A stretch of DNA of 48,556 nucleotides, taken from positions 1 through 48,556 of IMG/VR virus record IMGVR_UViG_3300046009_010676. One strand, given 5' to 3'. The stretch comes from a virus. The notes below the pieces were generated by a model that saw nothing but the letters and a program-made list of their open reading frames with translations, made no database searches and was not told the origin of the DNA. Positions 6,982 to 13,488 of this stretch are shown here, piece after piece (within the stretch, counting starts at the first letter, position 1; each line of letters begins with the position of its first letter). A program made the position numbers and the translations under genes.

Positions 6982-7805
6982 AGATGCATCTCATTCCACT
7001 TGTTTAGGCTTCTTCCCTGGGCAAATGAAGCTTCCTTATGTCTTTCCCTGAGTATGTCTTTCCACTCTTCTTCAGTATGCTGAGATTTTTCCATGTGCCA
7101 ATCTTCAGATCCTGGATACTCATACCTCCAATAAGCTCTTATGAGAGCCTTTGAGCCATTTTTAGCTATCATTGGGCTGTGGTAAAAGGGATGTCCAGAA
7201 GGAAACATTACAAGATCGCCTGCGCCTGGCTTGTAAAATATATGATTAATCAGAGTTTCTTTATCATCGCTTAACTCTATAAGATTTATTCCTCCGTCAT
7301 CATAATCATCATTTAAGTAAAAAAGACATGTTGTTCCAAACTTTAGTCCAGGGTCTTTTCTTCTTTCTTCCTGAAAATCAGTATGGTAATTCATTCCTTG
7401 AGCAGAGTTTACTCCCATGCCGTCTTTATAGTAGGCTATGTCAACAGAATCCCAACAAAAATTATCATAGTCAACTTTTACTGAATCAAAGTAATTTTTA
7501 GAGGACTCATGAAAAACTTTAAATAGCTCTGACACATATTTATTATTTGATATATCATCATCCTTTTCAGCAAAATGATCGCTTGAGAAAACAGACCACT
7601 CATCTTCTGTAGGGAAAGACTCAAAGCATTTAGCTCTGGTAGGTATAAGTATGTGAAATCCAAACTCATACCAGGGAATGGACTTATCGCTGTGGTTTGT
7701 TAAATAAAAATCTAGCATTTCTTTTGAGCCTTTAAAAACATTTTTAAAAACCCAAACTTTTTCATGAAGTTTTTCTACTTCTACTTCATTGCCATTTATT
7801 ATCAA
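6978..7805 (-). CDS. Fe(II)/2-oxoglutarate oxygenase
   Basis: 275 residues. MNYHTDFQEER gives the H-x-D pair; TCLFYLNDDYDDGGINLIEL is the YLND..GG strand; KPGAGDLVMFPSGHPFYHSP carries the distal His; and SKALIRAYWRYEY the Arg region. P4H/PKHD-type. A tail rich in acidic and Trp residues follows. TTG start, with AGGTTAGGTG upstream as Shine-Dalgarno-like sequence. It is first in the 7805-5105 oxygenase and sulfotransferase run, in which each gene overlaps the next. Confidence 0.85.
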   Translation of the reverse strand: MIINGNEVEVEKLHEKVWVFKNVFKGSKEMLDFYLTNHSDKSIPWYEFGFHILIPTRAKCFESFPTEDEWSVFSSDHFAEKDDDISNNKYVSELFKVFHESSKNYFDSVKVDYDNFCWDSVDIAYYKDGMGVNSAQGMNYHTDFQEERRKDPGLKFGTTCLFYLNDDYDDGGINLIELSDDKETLINHIFYKPGAGDLVMFPSGHPFYHSPMIAKNGSKALIRAYWRYEYPGSEDWHMEKSQHTEEEWKDILRERHKEASFAQGRSLNKWNEMHL

Positions 7806-7852
7806 CTTAAAACACCTAACCTTAAGTAACGCTAATGTATTATTAAGCGTTG

Positions 7853-7990
7853 TTATTTCTTAGGATGCTTTGGAGTATATTCTCCAATAACAGCTTTTAT
7901 CCTACCGTCTTTTCTTAATCTTACTATTTTGCCATCACGAATAACTGTATCGTTAAAAGGTATTTGTCTGCCAAATTTTTTTGGAGGCAT
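7853..7990 (-). CDS. Basic 45-residue mini-protein
   Basis: Starts MPPKKFGRQIPFNDTVIRDG and ends with GEYTPKHPKK; about one quarter Lys/Arg. Coupled to the upstream gene by TAATG (7988-7992). No family recognised. A short beta hairpin with basic tails might bind nucleic acid, but that is speculative. Confidence 0.6.
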   Translation of the reverse strand: MPPKKFGRQIPFNDTVIRDGKIVRLRKDGRIKAVIGEYTPKHPKK

Positions 7991-8172
7991 TATACTTTTT
8001 TTCTTCCAGTTTTTCTAGGCGCTTGAGGAACAGCTGGAGTCTCTCTTCTAATTCCGTGCTTATTGACATCAATCTTAATTGGTGGTCTTTTTGGTTGTAT
8101 GCCAGATTTAAATTTACCCTGAGAAGGATTCTTTTTTGTTGCCTCTCCAGAGTTTACAACATTTTCTGACAC
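7990..8172 (-). CDS. Basic Pro/Lys-rich small protein
   Basis: 60 residues of low complexity (PSQGKFKSGIQPKRPPIKID, then PQAPRKTGRKKV). Start codon GTG overlapping the upstream stop (TAGTG at 8170-8174). Likely disordered; could be DNA- or RNA-binding. Function unknown. Confidence 0.55.
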   Translation of the reverse strand: MSENVVNSGEATKKNPSQGKFKSGIQPKRPPIKIDVNKHGIRRETPAVPQAPRKTGRKKV

Positions 8173-8279
8173 TATGCGCCCTTAATTTGTGATATTGTCA
8201 CAACGTTTCTGCTAGCTGGTGACTCAGCAGATTCGTTTTGAATTTCTTGCTCCAAACCACATCCACAATCTTTACACAT
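8172..8279 (-). CDS. CxxCGC mini-protein 1
   Basis: 35 residues beginning MCKDCGCGLEQEIQ. The M-C-x-x-C-G-C start is the nickel-binding N-terminal signature of hydrogenase maturation GTPase HypB, here without the GTPase. The remainder (SASPASRNVVTISQIKGA-like) is unremarkable. The ATG overlaps the stop of mini-protein 2 (TAATG). Three such peptides occur downstream of the radical SAM gene. Could bind Zn, Ni or Fe. Confidence 0.6.
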   Translation of the reverse strand: MCKDCGCGLEQEIQNESAESPASRNVVTISQIKGA

Positions 8280-8371
8280 TACTGATTCCTTTGATCTGAT
8301 ACATCCTGGATGTTAACTTCTTTAACTCCAGTTTCGCTTCCTACGCTTTCGCAACCGCATTCAATGCACAT
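8279..8371 (-). CDS. CxxCGC mini-protein 2
   Basis: 30 residues beginning MCIECGCESVGSETG and continuing VKEVNIQDVSDQRNQ. Same M-C-x-x-C-G-C start as its neighbour. Its start overlaps the end of the 50-residue gene (TAA at 8373-8375 lies just upstream) and its stop is fused to the next ATG. Function unknown. Confidence 0.6.
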   Translation of the reverse strand: MCIECGCESVGSETGVKEVNIQDVSDQRNQ

Positions 8372-8372
8372 A

Positions 8373-8525
8373 TTACTTTGGACCCTGAGCCTGCGCTTGG
8401 TTTGAAACGTCTGTTGATGGGAATGCTGCCTTTGGATCAGATGCATACTGCTCGTTATTTCCCCATACTGTTGAATCGTTTACCTTTGGTGATGTAAATC
8501 CGTTTAAATCTTTTCCGTCTGACAT
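8373..8525 (-). CDS. 50-residue hydrophilic protein
   Basis: Begins MSDGKDLNGFTSPKVNDSTV and is rich in Asn, Gln, Asp and Ser. It has its own good Shine-Dalgarno (AGGAG, 8 nt before the ATG) and an extended -10 promoter about 58 nt upstream, so it probably starts a transcript carrying the CxxCGC peptides. No family recognised; it has no Cys. Confidence 0.6.
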   Translation of the reverse strand: MSDGKDLNGFTSPKVNDSTVWGNNEQYASDPKAAFPSTDVSNQAQAQGPK

Positions 8526-8572
8526 TTTATTACTCCTATAGGTTGTTTATTTAAGCGGGACTAGTATTCCAC

Positions 8573-8677
8573 TTATTCCTCTATTATAGCATTTAGTTGA
8601 TTAGGATCAACCTCTGTTTTAGGCTCTCTTTCATTGCCAGGCCCAACATGGTCAGCGCATCCACATATCCAGCACAT
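8573..8677 (-). CDS. CxxCGC mini-protein 3
   Basis: 34 residues beginning MCWICGCADHVGPGNERE and ending NQLNAIIEE. Third peptide with the HypB-like M-C-x-x-C-G-C opening. It lies 6 nt downstream of the radical SAM stop. Its 3' end overlaps a TGCTATAAT promoter for the next gene. Confidence 0.6.
   Translation of the reverse strand: MCWICGCADHVGPGNEREPKTEVDPNQLNAIIEE
8583..8591 (-). promoter_or_regulatory. Extended -10 promoter inside gene end
   Basis: TGCTATAAT on the minus strand within the last codons of CxxCGC mini-protein 3. It would produce a leader of roughly 50 nt with an AGGAG site before the 50-residue gene at 8525. Confidence 0.5.
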
Positions 8678-8683
8678 TGATGA

Positions 8684-9682
8684 CTACCCCCATATTGCAG
8701 CTGAGCATTTGGTGCACATATTTGAGTATGAGTCTTCTATCATGTCAAACCTTGCTTTGCTAAGCCATATTTCTTTTAGGCTAGAATTGTTGGAGTTTCC
8801 ATAAACAGTTTTGAAATCAAAGTCGGCACAACAAATAAACAAATCCCCATTTGGATTAATGTGTATCCACTCATTAGTTCTGCTTCTAACACCCAATCCA
8901 CCATTACATCCAATAACCTTTTTGCCTTCTCCCGCCAAATATTTATTAATGGCTGAAGTCTGATCAATTATTCCTGAGTCAGCAAGGTGTCCTGCCCTGT
9001 CGTAAAGGTGGTGTGCTGGAAAAACATCAATTGATGGGAATATAGATTTAAGCAGGATAACTTCCTGAGCTAAATCGCCAGACTCTACATCTAAGTTTAG
9101 ATCTGGAGCTCCAGGTAGTATATCTAACCATCCACCATTTTCAACTAATGAGTTACTATTTAATCCGTTTACCATTAAATAAAATCTATTTTCTAATGAT
9201 AATTCCTTTAGCTCTTCTGCTGCATACAAAACGTTATCTACCATTTTGTCAAACATTTTTTCATTTAAGTTTACATACTTAGACCATCTGGTTTTATCTC
9301 CAGATGGTATATTTAAAAGTATTCCCCCTACTACATCTATATTCTTTTTAATTATATCAACTTTTTTCTTTGTAAGTGGGGTGCCATTTGTAAGGATGTT
9401 TATAGTAAAGTTATACTTCCTATATAAATCAAACATCTCTTCAAAGTTTTTATAAAGAAGAACTTCATTGTAGTTGGCTGTATAAATATTTTTTAGATTA
9501 GGATCAACAAAATCGCCTTTGCCATTATGAAGTTGAGATAGTATGTTTTCTAACTCCCCCAACTCCATATCTCTAATGGCAGACTTTGGATTTCCTTCAT
9601 AAGAAACTGGGCAAAACCAGCAACCAGCATTACATAGACCGTTGACATCTATTTGTACTGCACTGATCTTATATTGTGACAA
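8684..9682 (-). CDS. Radical SAM protein with SPASM-like C-terminus
   Basis: 332 residues. CNAGCWFCPVSYEG at about 17-30 is the C-x3-C-x2-C motif that binds the SAM-cleaving 4Fe-4S cluster. FTINILTNGTPLTKKKVD is the beta-4 'TNG' element. The C-terminus has GCNGG, then INPNGDLFICCADFDFKTVY, GNSNNSSLKEIW and CTKC, the Cys spacing of a SPASM/twitch domain for auxiliary clusters. SPASM enzymes modify peptides or activate sulphatases. TTG start, 1 nt after the upstream stop. Flanked by a Dps-like protein and CxxCGC mini-proteins, which might be substrates or cluster carriers (inference). Confidence 0.85.
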   Translation of the reverse strand: MSQYKISAVQIDVNGLCNAGCWFCPVSYEGNPKSAIRDMELGELENILSQLHNGKGDFVDPNLKNIYTANYNEVLLYKNFEEMFDLYRKYNFTINILTNGTPLTKKKVDIIKKNIDVVGGILLNIPSGDKTRWSKYVNLNEKMFDKMVDNVLYAAEELKELSLENRFYLMVNGLNSNSLVENGGWLDILPGAPDLNLDVESGDLAQEVILLKSIFPSIDVFPAHHLYDRAGHLADSGIIDQTSAINKYLAGEGKKVIGCNGGLGVRSRTNEWIHINPNGDLFICCADFDFKTVYGNSNNSSLKEIWLSKARFDMIEDSYSNMCTKCSAAIWG

Positions 9683-9683
9683 C

Positions 9684-10154
9684 TTAGTCTTTTAATGACT
9701 TCCATGGGTTTGGAGGAAGCTTTAAGCTCGATTCCAAGAACCAGTTCCACTCTTGATGAGCAGATAGTCGATCAGATAGATATGAAGACAGTCCGTACTC
9801 GTTGTTCTCATTTGAAACAGAGATCAAGTTCTTGATATCTTCAATCATTTTTTTATTAATTGGTACTAGATGAATGGCCATCTCAACACCACAATAAGTA
9901 TCTGGCTTAACGTTTCCTAGGGTTTGGTACTTTGCGTAATCTTCAATAGTGTATGAAGCTTCTGCACCTAGTCGTCTCAACCAAGTAGACGTATCGTTAA
10001 CAGCTTTTTCTGAGTTTTGATAGATGTCCTCATAAACAATTCTAGACTGTCTCATCAAAACAGATTCTGTATTCCAGAAAAAGCCTCTTACTAAATCAGT
10101 ATATACAACTGAATTAGCCTGAAAAGCTTTTAACAGGTTAATTAGATTTTCCAT
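9684..10154 (-). CDS. Dps/ferritin-like four-helix protein
   Basis: 156 residues, close to Dps length. The first helices (NLINLLKAFQANSVVYTDLV, RGFFWNTESVLMRQSRIVYE, DIYQNSEKAVNDTSTWLRRL) follow the Dps pattern of helix A, a W-containing loop and the helix-B 'h-x-x-x-h-D-x-x-x-x-h-x-E-x-h-x-x-L-G' motif. The last helix contains DRLSAHQEWNWFLESSL. Dps proteins oxidise Fe(II) with H2O2 and protect DNA; canonical ferroxidase residues are only partly recognisable (H replaced in FFWN). Good AAAGGA ribosome site. Immediately upstream of the radical SAM gene. Confidence 0.65.
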   Translation of the reverse strand: MENLINLLKAFQANSVVYTDLVRGFFWNTESVLMRQSRIVYEDIYQNSEKAVNDTSTWLRRLGAEASYTIEDYAKYQTLGNVKPDTYCGVEMAIHLVPINKKMIEDIKNLISVSNENNEYGLSSYLSDRLSAHQEWNWFLESSLKLPPNPWKSLKD

Positions 10155-10170
10155 TTTATTCCTTTATTAT

Positions 10171-10293
10171 CTACCTTTTATAAATTTTATTATAACAGGT
10201 CTTGCATACTTGTATCATCTTGCTTTCTGTAGAAGTTATATATTTAGCTTCTCCAGTACAATCTTTTATTTCGCATTTATCTAAAGAATTCAT
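10171..10293 (-). CDS. 40-residue Zn-ribbon mini-protein
   Basis: Reads MNSLDKCEIKDCTGEAKYIT with a second pair VCKTCYNKIYKR, giving C-x4-C ... C-x2-C, a compact zinc ribbon resembling the DksA/TraR-type 'C-x-x-x-x-C-x(n)-C-x-x-C' small proteins. It lies in the gap between the DUF2061 gene and the Dps-like gene, GAAGA upstream of the ATG. Confidence 0.6.
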   Translation of the reverse strand: MNSLDKCEIKDCTGEAKYITSTESKMIQVCKTCYNKIYKR

Positions 10294-10300
10294 TAATTAA

Positions 10301-10522
10301 TTATTTAATCTTCCCACCGAATTTAGCCCATAATCTTTCGTGAAGAAAGAAAAAAAGCATCTCTAGAGAAAGATAAGATAAACCGTATAGGCCAACATAT
10401 TCCCATTCTGCTTCTCCAGTAAAATATTTAAGAGTAAAATAAATTATTCCAGATACAAAAGTAAAATGTACAAAAGGCCAACTGATAGTCTTTAGCAACG
10501 ACCTTCTCTTAGAGTCCATCAC
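10301..10522 (-). CDS. DUF2061-like membrane protein, copy 1
   Basis: 73 residues. KRRSLLKTISWPFVHFTFVS followed by GIIYFTLKYFTGEAEW and LEMLFFFLHERLWAKFG matches DUF2061 ('RSllKaisWRvvgt...T......l.e...k..lyylHERvW'): two membrane helices and a conserved H-E-R-x-W. Start is GTG at 10522 or the adjacent ATG. DUF2061 is known as a partner or fusion of CysC in some bacteria; a second copy here (26121-26324) lies in the same operon as the APS-kinase fusion. Confidence 0.75.
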   Translation of the reverse strand: MMDSKRRSLLKTISWPFVHFTFVSGIIYFTLKYFTGEAEWEYVGLYGLSYLSLEMLFFFLHERLWAKFGGKIK

Positions 10523-10713
10523 TTCACTGCCTTCTTGGCTGGTGCCTTCTTGGCTGGTGCCTTCTTGGCTGGTGCCTTCTTGGCTGGTGCCTTCTTGGCT
10601 GGTGCCTTCTTGGCTGGTGCCTTCTTGGCTGGTGAGCTTAGCTCTTTTAAAATTAATTCAATCTCTGATTCAACTGATTTGAACCATAACCAATTTTTTA
10701 ACTTATTTAACAT
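10519..10713 (-). CDS. Histone-H1-like protein with AKKAP tail
   Basis: 64 residues: a helical head (LNKLKNWLWFKSVESEIELI, LKELSS) followed by seven PAKKA repeats and AVK. Lys/Ala/Pro tails of this kind occur in actinobacterial HupB and in H1-like proteins and bind DNA non-specifically. The tail is encoded by a perfect 15-bp tandem repeat. Its ATG overlaps the upstream stop. Possible role in genome compaction or in altering host nucleoid; inferred. Confidence 0.7.
   Translation of the reverse strand: MLNKLKNWLWFKSVESEIELILKELSSPAKKAPAKKAPAKKAPAKKAPAKKAPAKKAPAKKAVK
10531..10635 (-). repeat. 15-bp tandem repeat, 7 units (PAKKA-coding)
   Basis: Seven head-to-tail copies of a 15-bp unit (plus strand CTTCTTGGCTGGTGC), nucleotide-identical except the last base of the final copy. 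Exact identity at synonymous positions means recent slippage amplification; copy number probably varies between relatives. Confidence 0.95.
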
Positions 10714-10874
10714 GATGCCTCTTTTTCTTTTAGTTTTCTAATTACTAAACTCAAAACCTCTCTTGGTCTCCAGTCTGGCGGTATCTCCAAGCTTTCCATT
10801 TCCTGTATTAGCTCGTTTAAAACTTTTTTCTGAATCACATGAAAGTGATCCCATTCATTATTTAATTGTACCAT
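10707..10874 (-). CDS. Hypothetical 55-residue helical protein
   Basis: Reads MVQLNNEWDHFHVIQKKVLN with a central predicted amphipathic helix and PPDWRPREVLSLVIRKLKEK. The ATG is 3 nt from the cupin gene stop and its TAA overlaps the next ATG. No family recognised. The gap would otherwise be empty, and coding periodicity with the overlaps supports it. Confidence 0.55.
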   Translation of the reverse strand: MVQLNNEWDHFHVIQKKVLNELIQEMESLEIPPDWRPREVLSLVIRKLKEKEASC

Positions 10875-10876
10875 TT

Positions 10877-11506
10877 TTATAAAGACTTAGCAATCTCTTT
10901 ATTTCTGTCAGCATTTATTAAAAATCCTACCCTAGGGCCTTTAGCCCAAACCTTGTGTGTTGTATTTTTTGGGAAAAATAACAAGTCTCCAGGATTTAGT
11001 TCGTAAACTACCTTAGAGCTTTTGCCTTTTATTTCCCAAAACGAAGTTCCAATTGATTGAAGATAGCAAGCTGGCCAAGGGTCGCTATGCTCATTAACAA
11101 CTCTTTCTCCAAGTGAAACTTTTATTCCTTCACTATGCCATAAAGCTTCGCATGTACAGTTTCTGGCGTCCCACTCTTTATAATAACCACAATCTGCAAA
11201 ATCATAATCATACCCTGATTCTAAATTTATTTTCTTTAAAAAGTTTTTTATTTCTGGAAAGTCTTTCCATATCAAACCCGTTTGTGGGGCGAGCCAGAAC
11301 GGGTGCTGAGTTAAAATATTTCCATTGACACCTACACTGTCATCCTGACTTCTAACTTTTTCTTCAAGCTCTATGTTCTTGTCAATCGTTTGCCTGTATA
11401 TAAAATTTAATGTGTCTTGCCAATTAAACTCTGTTTTAAAATATTCTTTAATAAGTACAGCTTCTTCTGTAACTGCTGCTTCTTTAAATGTTGATAGTAG
11501 GCTCAT
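10877..11506 (-). CDS. Cupin/JmjC-like oxygenase domain protein
   Basis: 209 residues. The C-terminal half has NEHSDPWPACYLQSIGTSFW (H-x-D), VVYELNPGDLLFFPKNTTHK (P-G-D...P...T-H, distal His) and GPRVGFLINADR, the layout of JmjC/cupin_4 hydroxylases that use Fe(II) and 2-oxoglutarate. The N-terminal half is helical. Preceded by a strong hairpin that separates it from the secreted protein gene. Substrate unknown. Confidence 0.65.
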   Translation of the reverse strand: MSLLSTFKEAAVTEEAVLIKEYFKTEFNWQDTLNFIYRQTIDKNIELEEKVRSQDDSVGVNGNILTQHPFWLAPQTGLIWKDFPEIKNFLKKINLESGYDYDFADCGYYKEWDARNCTCEALWHSEGIKVSLGERVVNEHSDPWPACYLQSIGTSFWEIKGKSSKVVYELNPGDLLFFPKNTTHKVWAKGPRVGFLINADRNKEIAKSL

Positions 11507-11518
11507 GTCTATTTACCC

Positions 11519-11552
11519 TTTTAAGGGCAGTGGTTTCCCACTGCCCTTAAAA
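11519..11552 (-). terminator. Strong stem-loop, probable terminator
   Basis: A perfect 15-bp inverted repeat (arm TTTTAAGGGCAGTGG) with a tetraloop that reads GAAA on the minus strand. It begins 1 nt after the stop of the secreted Ala-rich protein (11554) and ends 12 nt before the next start. The arms end in A/T runs as in bidirectional terminators, though a clean U tract is missing. It probably insulates the highly expressed secreted protein gene. Confidence 0.75.
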
Positions 11553-11553
11553 A

Positions 11554-12741
11554 TTACTTGACTAGGGCAACCTTAGCTTTTGGATTCTTCTTGTTCCACT
11601 GAAGAGCCAACTTGTTAAATGCATCCTTCATTGACTTAATTGCTGCAGCATTATCTGCAGTCAACTTAGCAATCTGTGCATCCTTAGCGAGTAGAGCAGC
11701 ATCTGATGCTAGCTTAGCAGCAGCAGCTTTATCTGTCTCTACCTTAACTGCTGCAGCAAGTGCTGCATCAGCGGCGATCTTTGCATCAGCAAGGGCCTTG
11801 TCTGAAGCAGCCTTAGCAGCAACTGCATCCGCAGCAGCCTTTAGTACTGCAGCATCAGCAACTGCCTTAGCAGCGAGTGCTGCATCCTTAGCAGCCTTTT
11901 CAGAAGCAAGTTCTGATACTAGATCACGAACTGCAATCTCTGCAAATGGAGCAAGTGTCGGAGCGGTCAAGCCAACTACTGCTGCTGCAACTGCATCTGT
12001 TGATGTTGTTGGAGCAAATGTAATTAGTGAGCGTGTTCCTGTTGTTGGAAGAGTAGCCTTAAAGGTTGCTGTTCCAAAATCTGTTAGTGTAGCACCAGTT
12101 GTTACTGTTGCTGTATCCATAACTGCTGTTGAAGCAAATACGGTTGCTGTGATTGACTTACCAGATACCTTATTGCCAAATGCATCTGTTGCAGTCACAA
12201 CGATGTCTTGCTTGGTACCAGCAGCACCTGCTGTAGGTGCAGAAACTGATAGATTATTGATTAGACCAGCAGTACCCTGTACATAGTATGTTACCGTTAC
12301 TGGACCATTTGTAATTACAATTGTTCCAATTGCTGTTGTCTTTGTGTAGACATAGAATGTTGCAGTTGTTCCTGTGCCAGTTGCAACTGTCAAAGATGAT
12401 GATCCTGATGTTGCTCCTACTGGTGCAGCAGATGAGTGTAGTGCAGAAACAATTGTTGCATTTGTTGCTGTTGCTGTTACATTTGTTCCAGCAGTTACTG
12501 TTGCTACCAACTGTACAACATCTGTGTTGTCAATTGTGTTATCTGAAGGTACTGGACGTACGATTGCAGTCGTTAGTGCTGTACCAGCAGTTGCTGGTGT
12601 GCTAAAAGCTGCAGGCGATGCTGAAGCATTCCATGTTGTTGCTACAACTGACATGGTGTTAGCACTTGCAGGTGTTGCTACCATTGTGCCCAAAGTCATG
12701 GCTGCAACCATGGCTAGTGCGATTTTCTTAAATGAGTTCAT
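11554..12741 (-). CDS. Secreted Ala-rich protein with Ig-like domain and coiled coil
   Basis: 395 residues. Signal peptide MNSFKKIALAMVAAMTLGTM with VATPASA (cleavage after ASA at about 27). Residues 30-260 are Thr/Ala/Val-rich beta sequence with an Ig-like/Big-type block (KQDIVVTATDAFGNKVSGKS). Residues 265-370 form an Ala/Lys/Asp heptad coiled coil (KAAKDAALAAKAVADAAVLK), followed by a basic C-terminus. Actinobacteria secrete similar wall-associated proteins. Good Shine-Dalgarno (AAGGAGAA). It has its own 3' hairpin and more balanced base composition than its neighbours, hinting at acquisition from a host. Role unknown: envelope modification, superinfection or fibre-like are all possible. 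Confidence 0.7.
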   Translation of the reverse strand: MNSFKKIALAMVAAMTLGTMVATPASANTMSVVATTWNASASPAAFSTPATAGTALTTAIVRPVPSDNTIDNTDVVQLVATVTAGTNVTATATNATIVSALHSSAAPVGATSGSSSLTVATGTGTTATFYVYTKTTAIGTIVITNGPVTVTYYVQGTAGLINNLSVSAPTAGAAGTKQDIVVTATDAFGNKVSGKSITATVFASTAVMDTATVTTGATLTDFGTATFKATLPTTGTRSLITFAPTTSTDAVAAAVVGLTAPTLAPFAEIAVRDLVSELASEKAAKDAALAAKAVADAAVLKAAADAVAAKAASDKALADAKIAADAALAAAVKVETDKAAAAKLASDAALLAKDAQIAKLTADNAAAIKSMKDAFNKLALQWNKKNPKAKVALVK

Positions 12742-12789
12742 TTAATTTATTCTCCTTGTTTCCTCTGTTATCTTTGCGATTACAGAAAT

Positions 12790-12984
12790 TTAGTGTAGTG
12801 CATTTACTTTTACATGGAAAGAGCAGGGATCTCCTCCCTCTTCCCATTCTTGCATTTCTTCATCTGTTAGAGGCGGACCATCGTGTGTATCGCAAAATAC
12901 ATCTGAGACCCAGCCTCTATCGTAACCATTTTTGAGCCATATCTCAAACTCTAAATGATTTGAATCTATGTTTTCTAGATCCAT
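12790..12984 (-). CDS. Conserved actinophage-type small protein
   Basis: 64 residues, very acidic, with FCDTHDGPPLTDEEMQEWEE and DPCSFHVKV. The 'C-x-T-H-D-x-x-P-x-T-D-E-E...W..G.D-P-C' pattern is one I associate with small actinophage proteins of unknown function; the two Cys and His could bind metal. Overlaps the thioredoxin stop by 10 nt. Confidence 0.65.
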   Translation of the reverse strand: MDLENIDSNHLEFEIWLKNGYDRGWVSDVFCDTHDGPPLTDEEMQEWEEGGDPCSFHVKVNALH

Positions 12985-13277
12985 TCTGAAAGTTCTTCTA
13001 GCATTACATGCTTAGGTTTTGCTCCAGTAATAGTCTTTACTGGTTTCCCCGACTTAAATAGTACCATATAAGGGATAGAAGATACAGAGTATTCTGCTGA
13101 TTTTATAGGATTTTCATCAACATTTAGCTTTCCTACCCAGAGACCGCACTCATTTGATATCTCATCCAGTATAGGAGATATCATTTTGCAAGGACCGCAC
13201 CATGGTGCCCAAAAGTCGATAAGAACTAAAGCGTGAGAATCTAGAACCCTATCAAAGCTTTCATCTGTAACAATCAA
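12975..13277 (-). CDS. trxA: Thioredoxin
   Basis: 100 residues, full thioredoxin length. DFWAPWCGPCKMISPILDEI carries the redox-active Cys27 and Cys30; later PYMVLFKSGKPVKTITG contains the cis-Pro and the beta-4/5 G. Reduces disulphides, e.g. of ribonucleotide reductase or peroxiredoxins. In this phage it could recycle the AhpC encoded at 29.2-29.7 kb. TTG start; upstream gene ends 2 nt before. Confidence 0.95.
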   Translation of the reverse strand: MIVTDESFDRVLDSHALVLIDFWAPWCGPCKMISPILDEISNECGLWVGKLNVDENPIKSAEYSVSSIPYMVLFKSGKPVKTITGAKPKHVMLEELSEWI

Positions 13278-13278
13278 C

Positions 13279-13488
13279 TTAATCTCCTTTTAATTCATCC
13301 GCTGCATTATTGAACTTATTCATAAATGTTTGAATTACCCAAATTGCAGTCTCACCTGCATTAGCAGCCATTGCCTTGGAGGCTTCTTCTGTTCTATCCT
13401 CAATTGCTAAGGCGTTGTACCATTTCTGGTACAACTCCTCACCAATATCTTTAATGATTTCTTCAAGTACAGTTAACTTATTATCCAT
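13279..13488 (-). CDS. Hypothetical acidic helical protein
   Basis: 69 residues, nearly all helical (LTVLEEIIKDIGEELYQKWY, then a second helix with ASKAMAANAGETAIWVIQTF). No Cys, no signal. Its ATG overlaps the end of the protease gene by 8 nt and it precedes thioredoxin. Unknown. Confidence 0.55.
   Translation of the reverse strand: MDNKLTVLEEIIKDIGEELYQKWYNALAIEDRTEEASKAMAANAGETAIWVIQTFMNKFNNAADELKGD

Noticed and set aside
10535-10741. Plus-strand AGAFL repeat ORF
   Set aside because: Antisense reading of the PAKKA repeat; it has no start context or independent support.
11612-12286. Long plus-strand Ala-rich ORF opposite the secreted protein
   Set aside because: Mirror of GC-rich Ala codons (GCA/GCT read as TGC/AGC). 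No ribosome site, and the minus frame has a signal peptide and domains.
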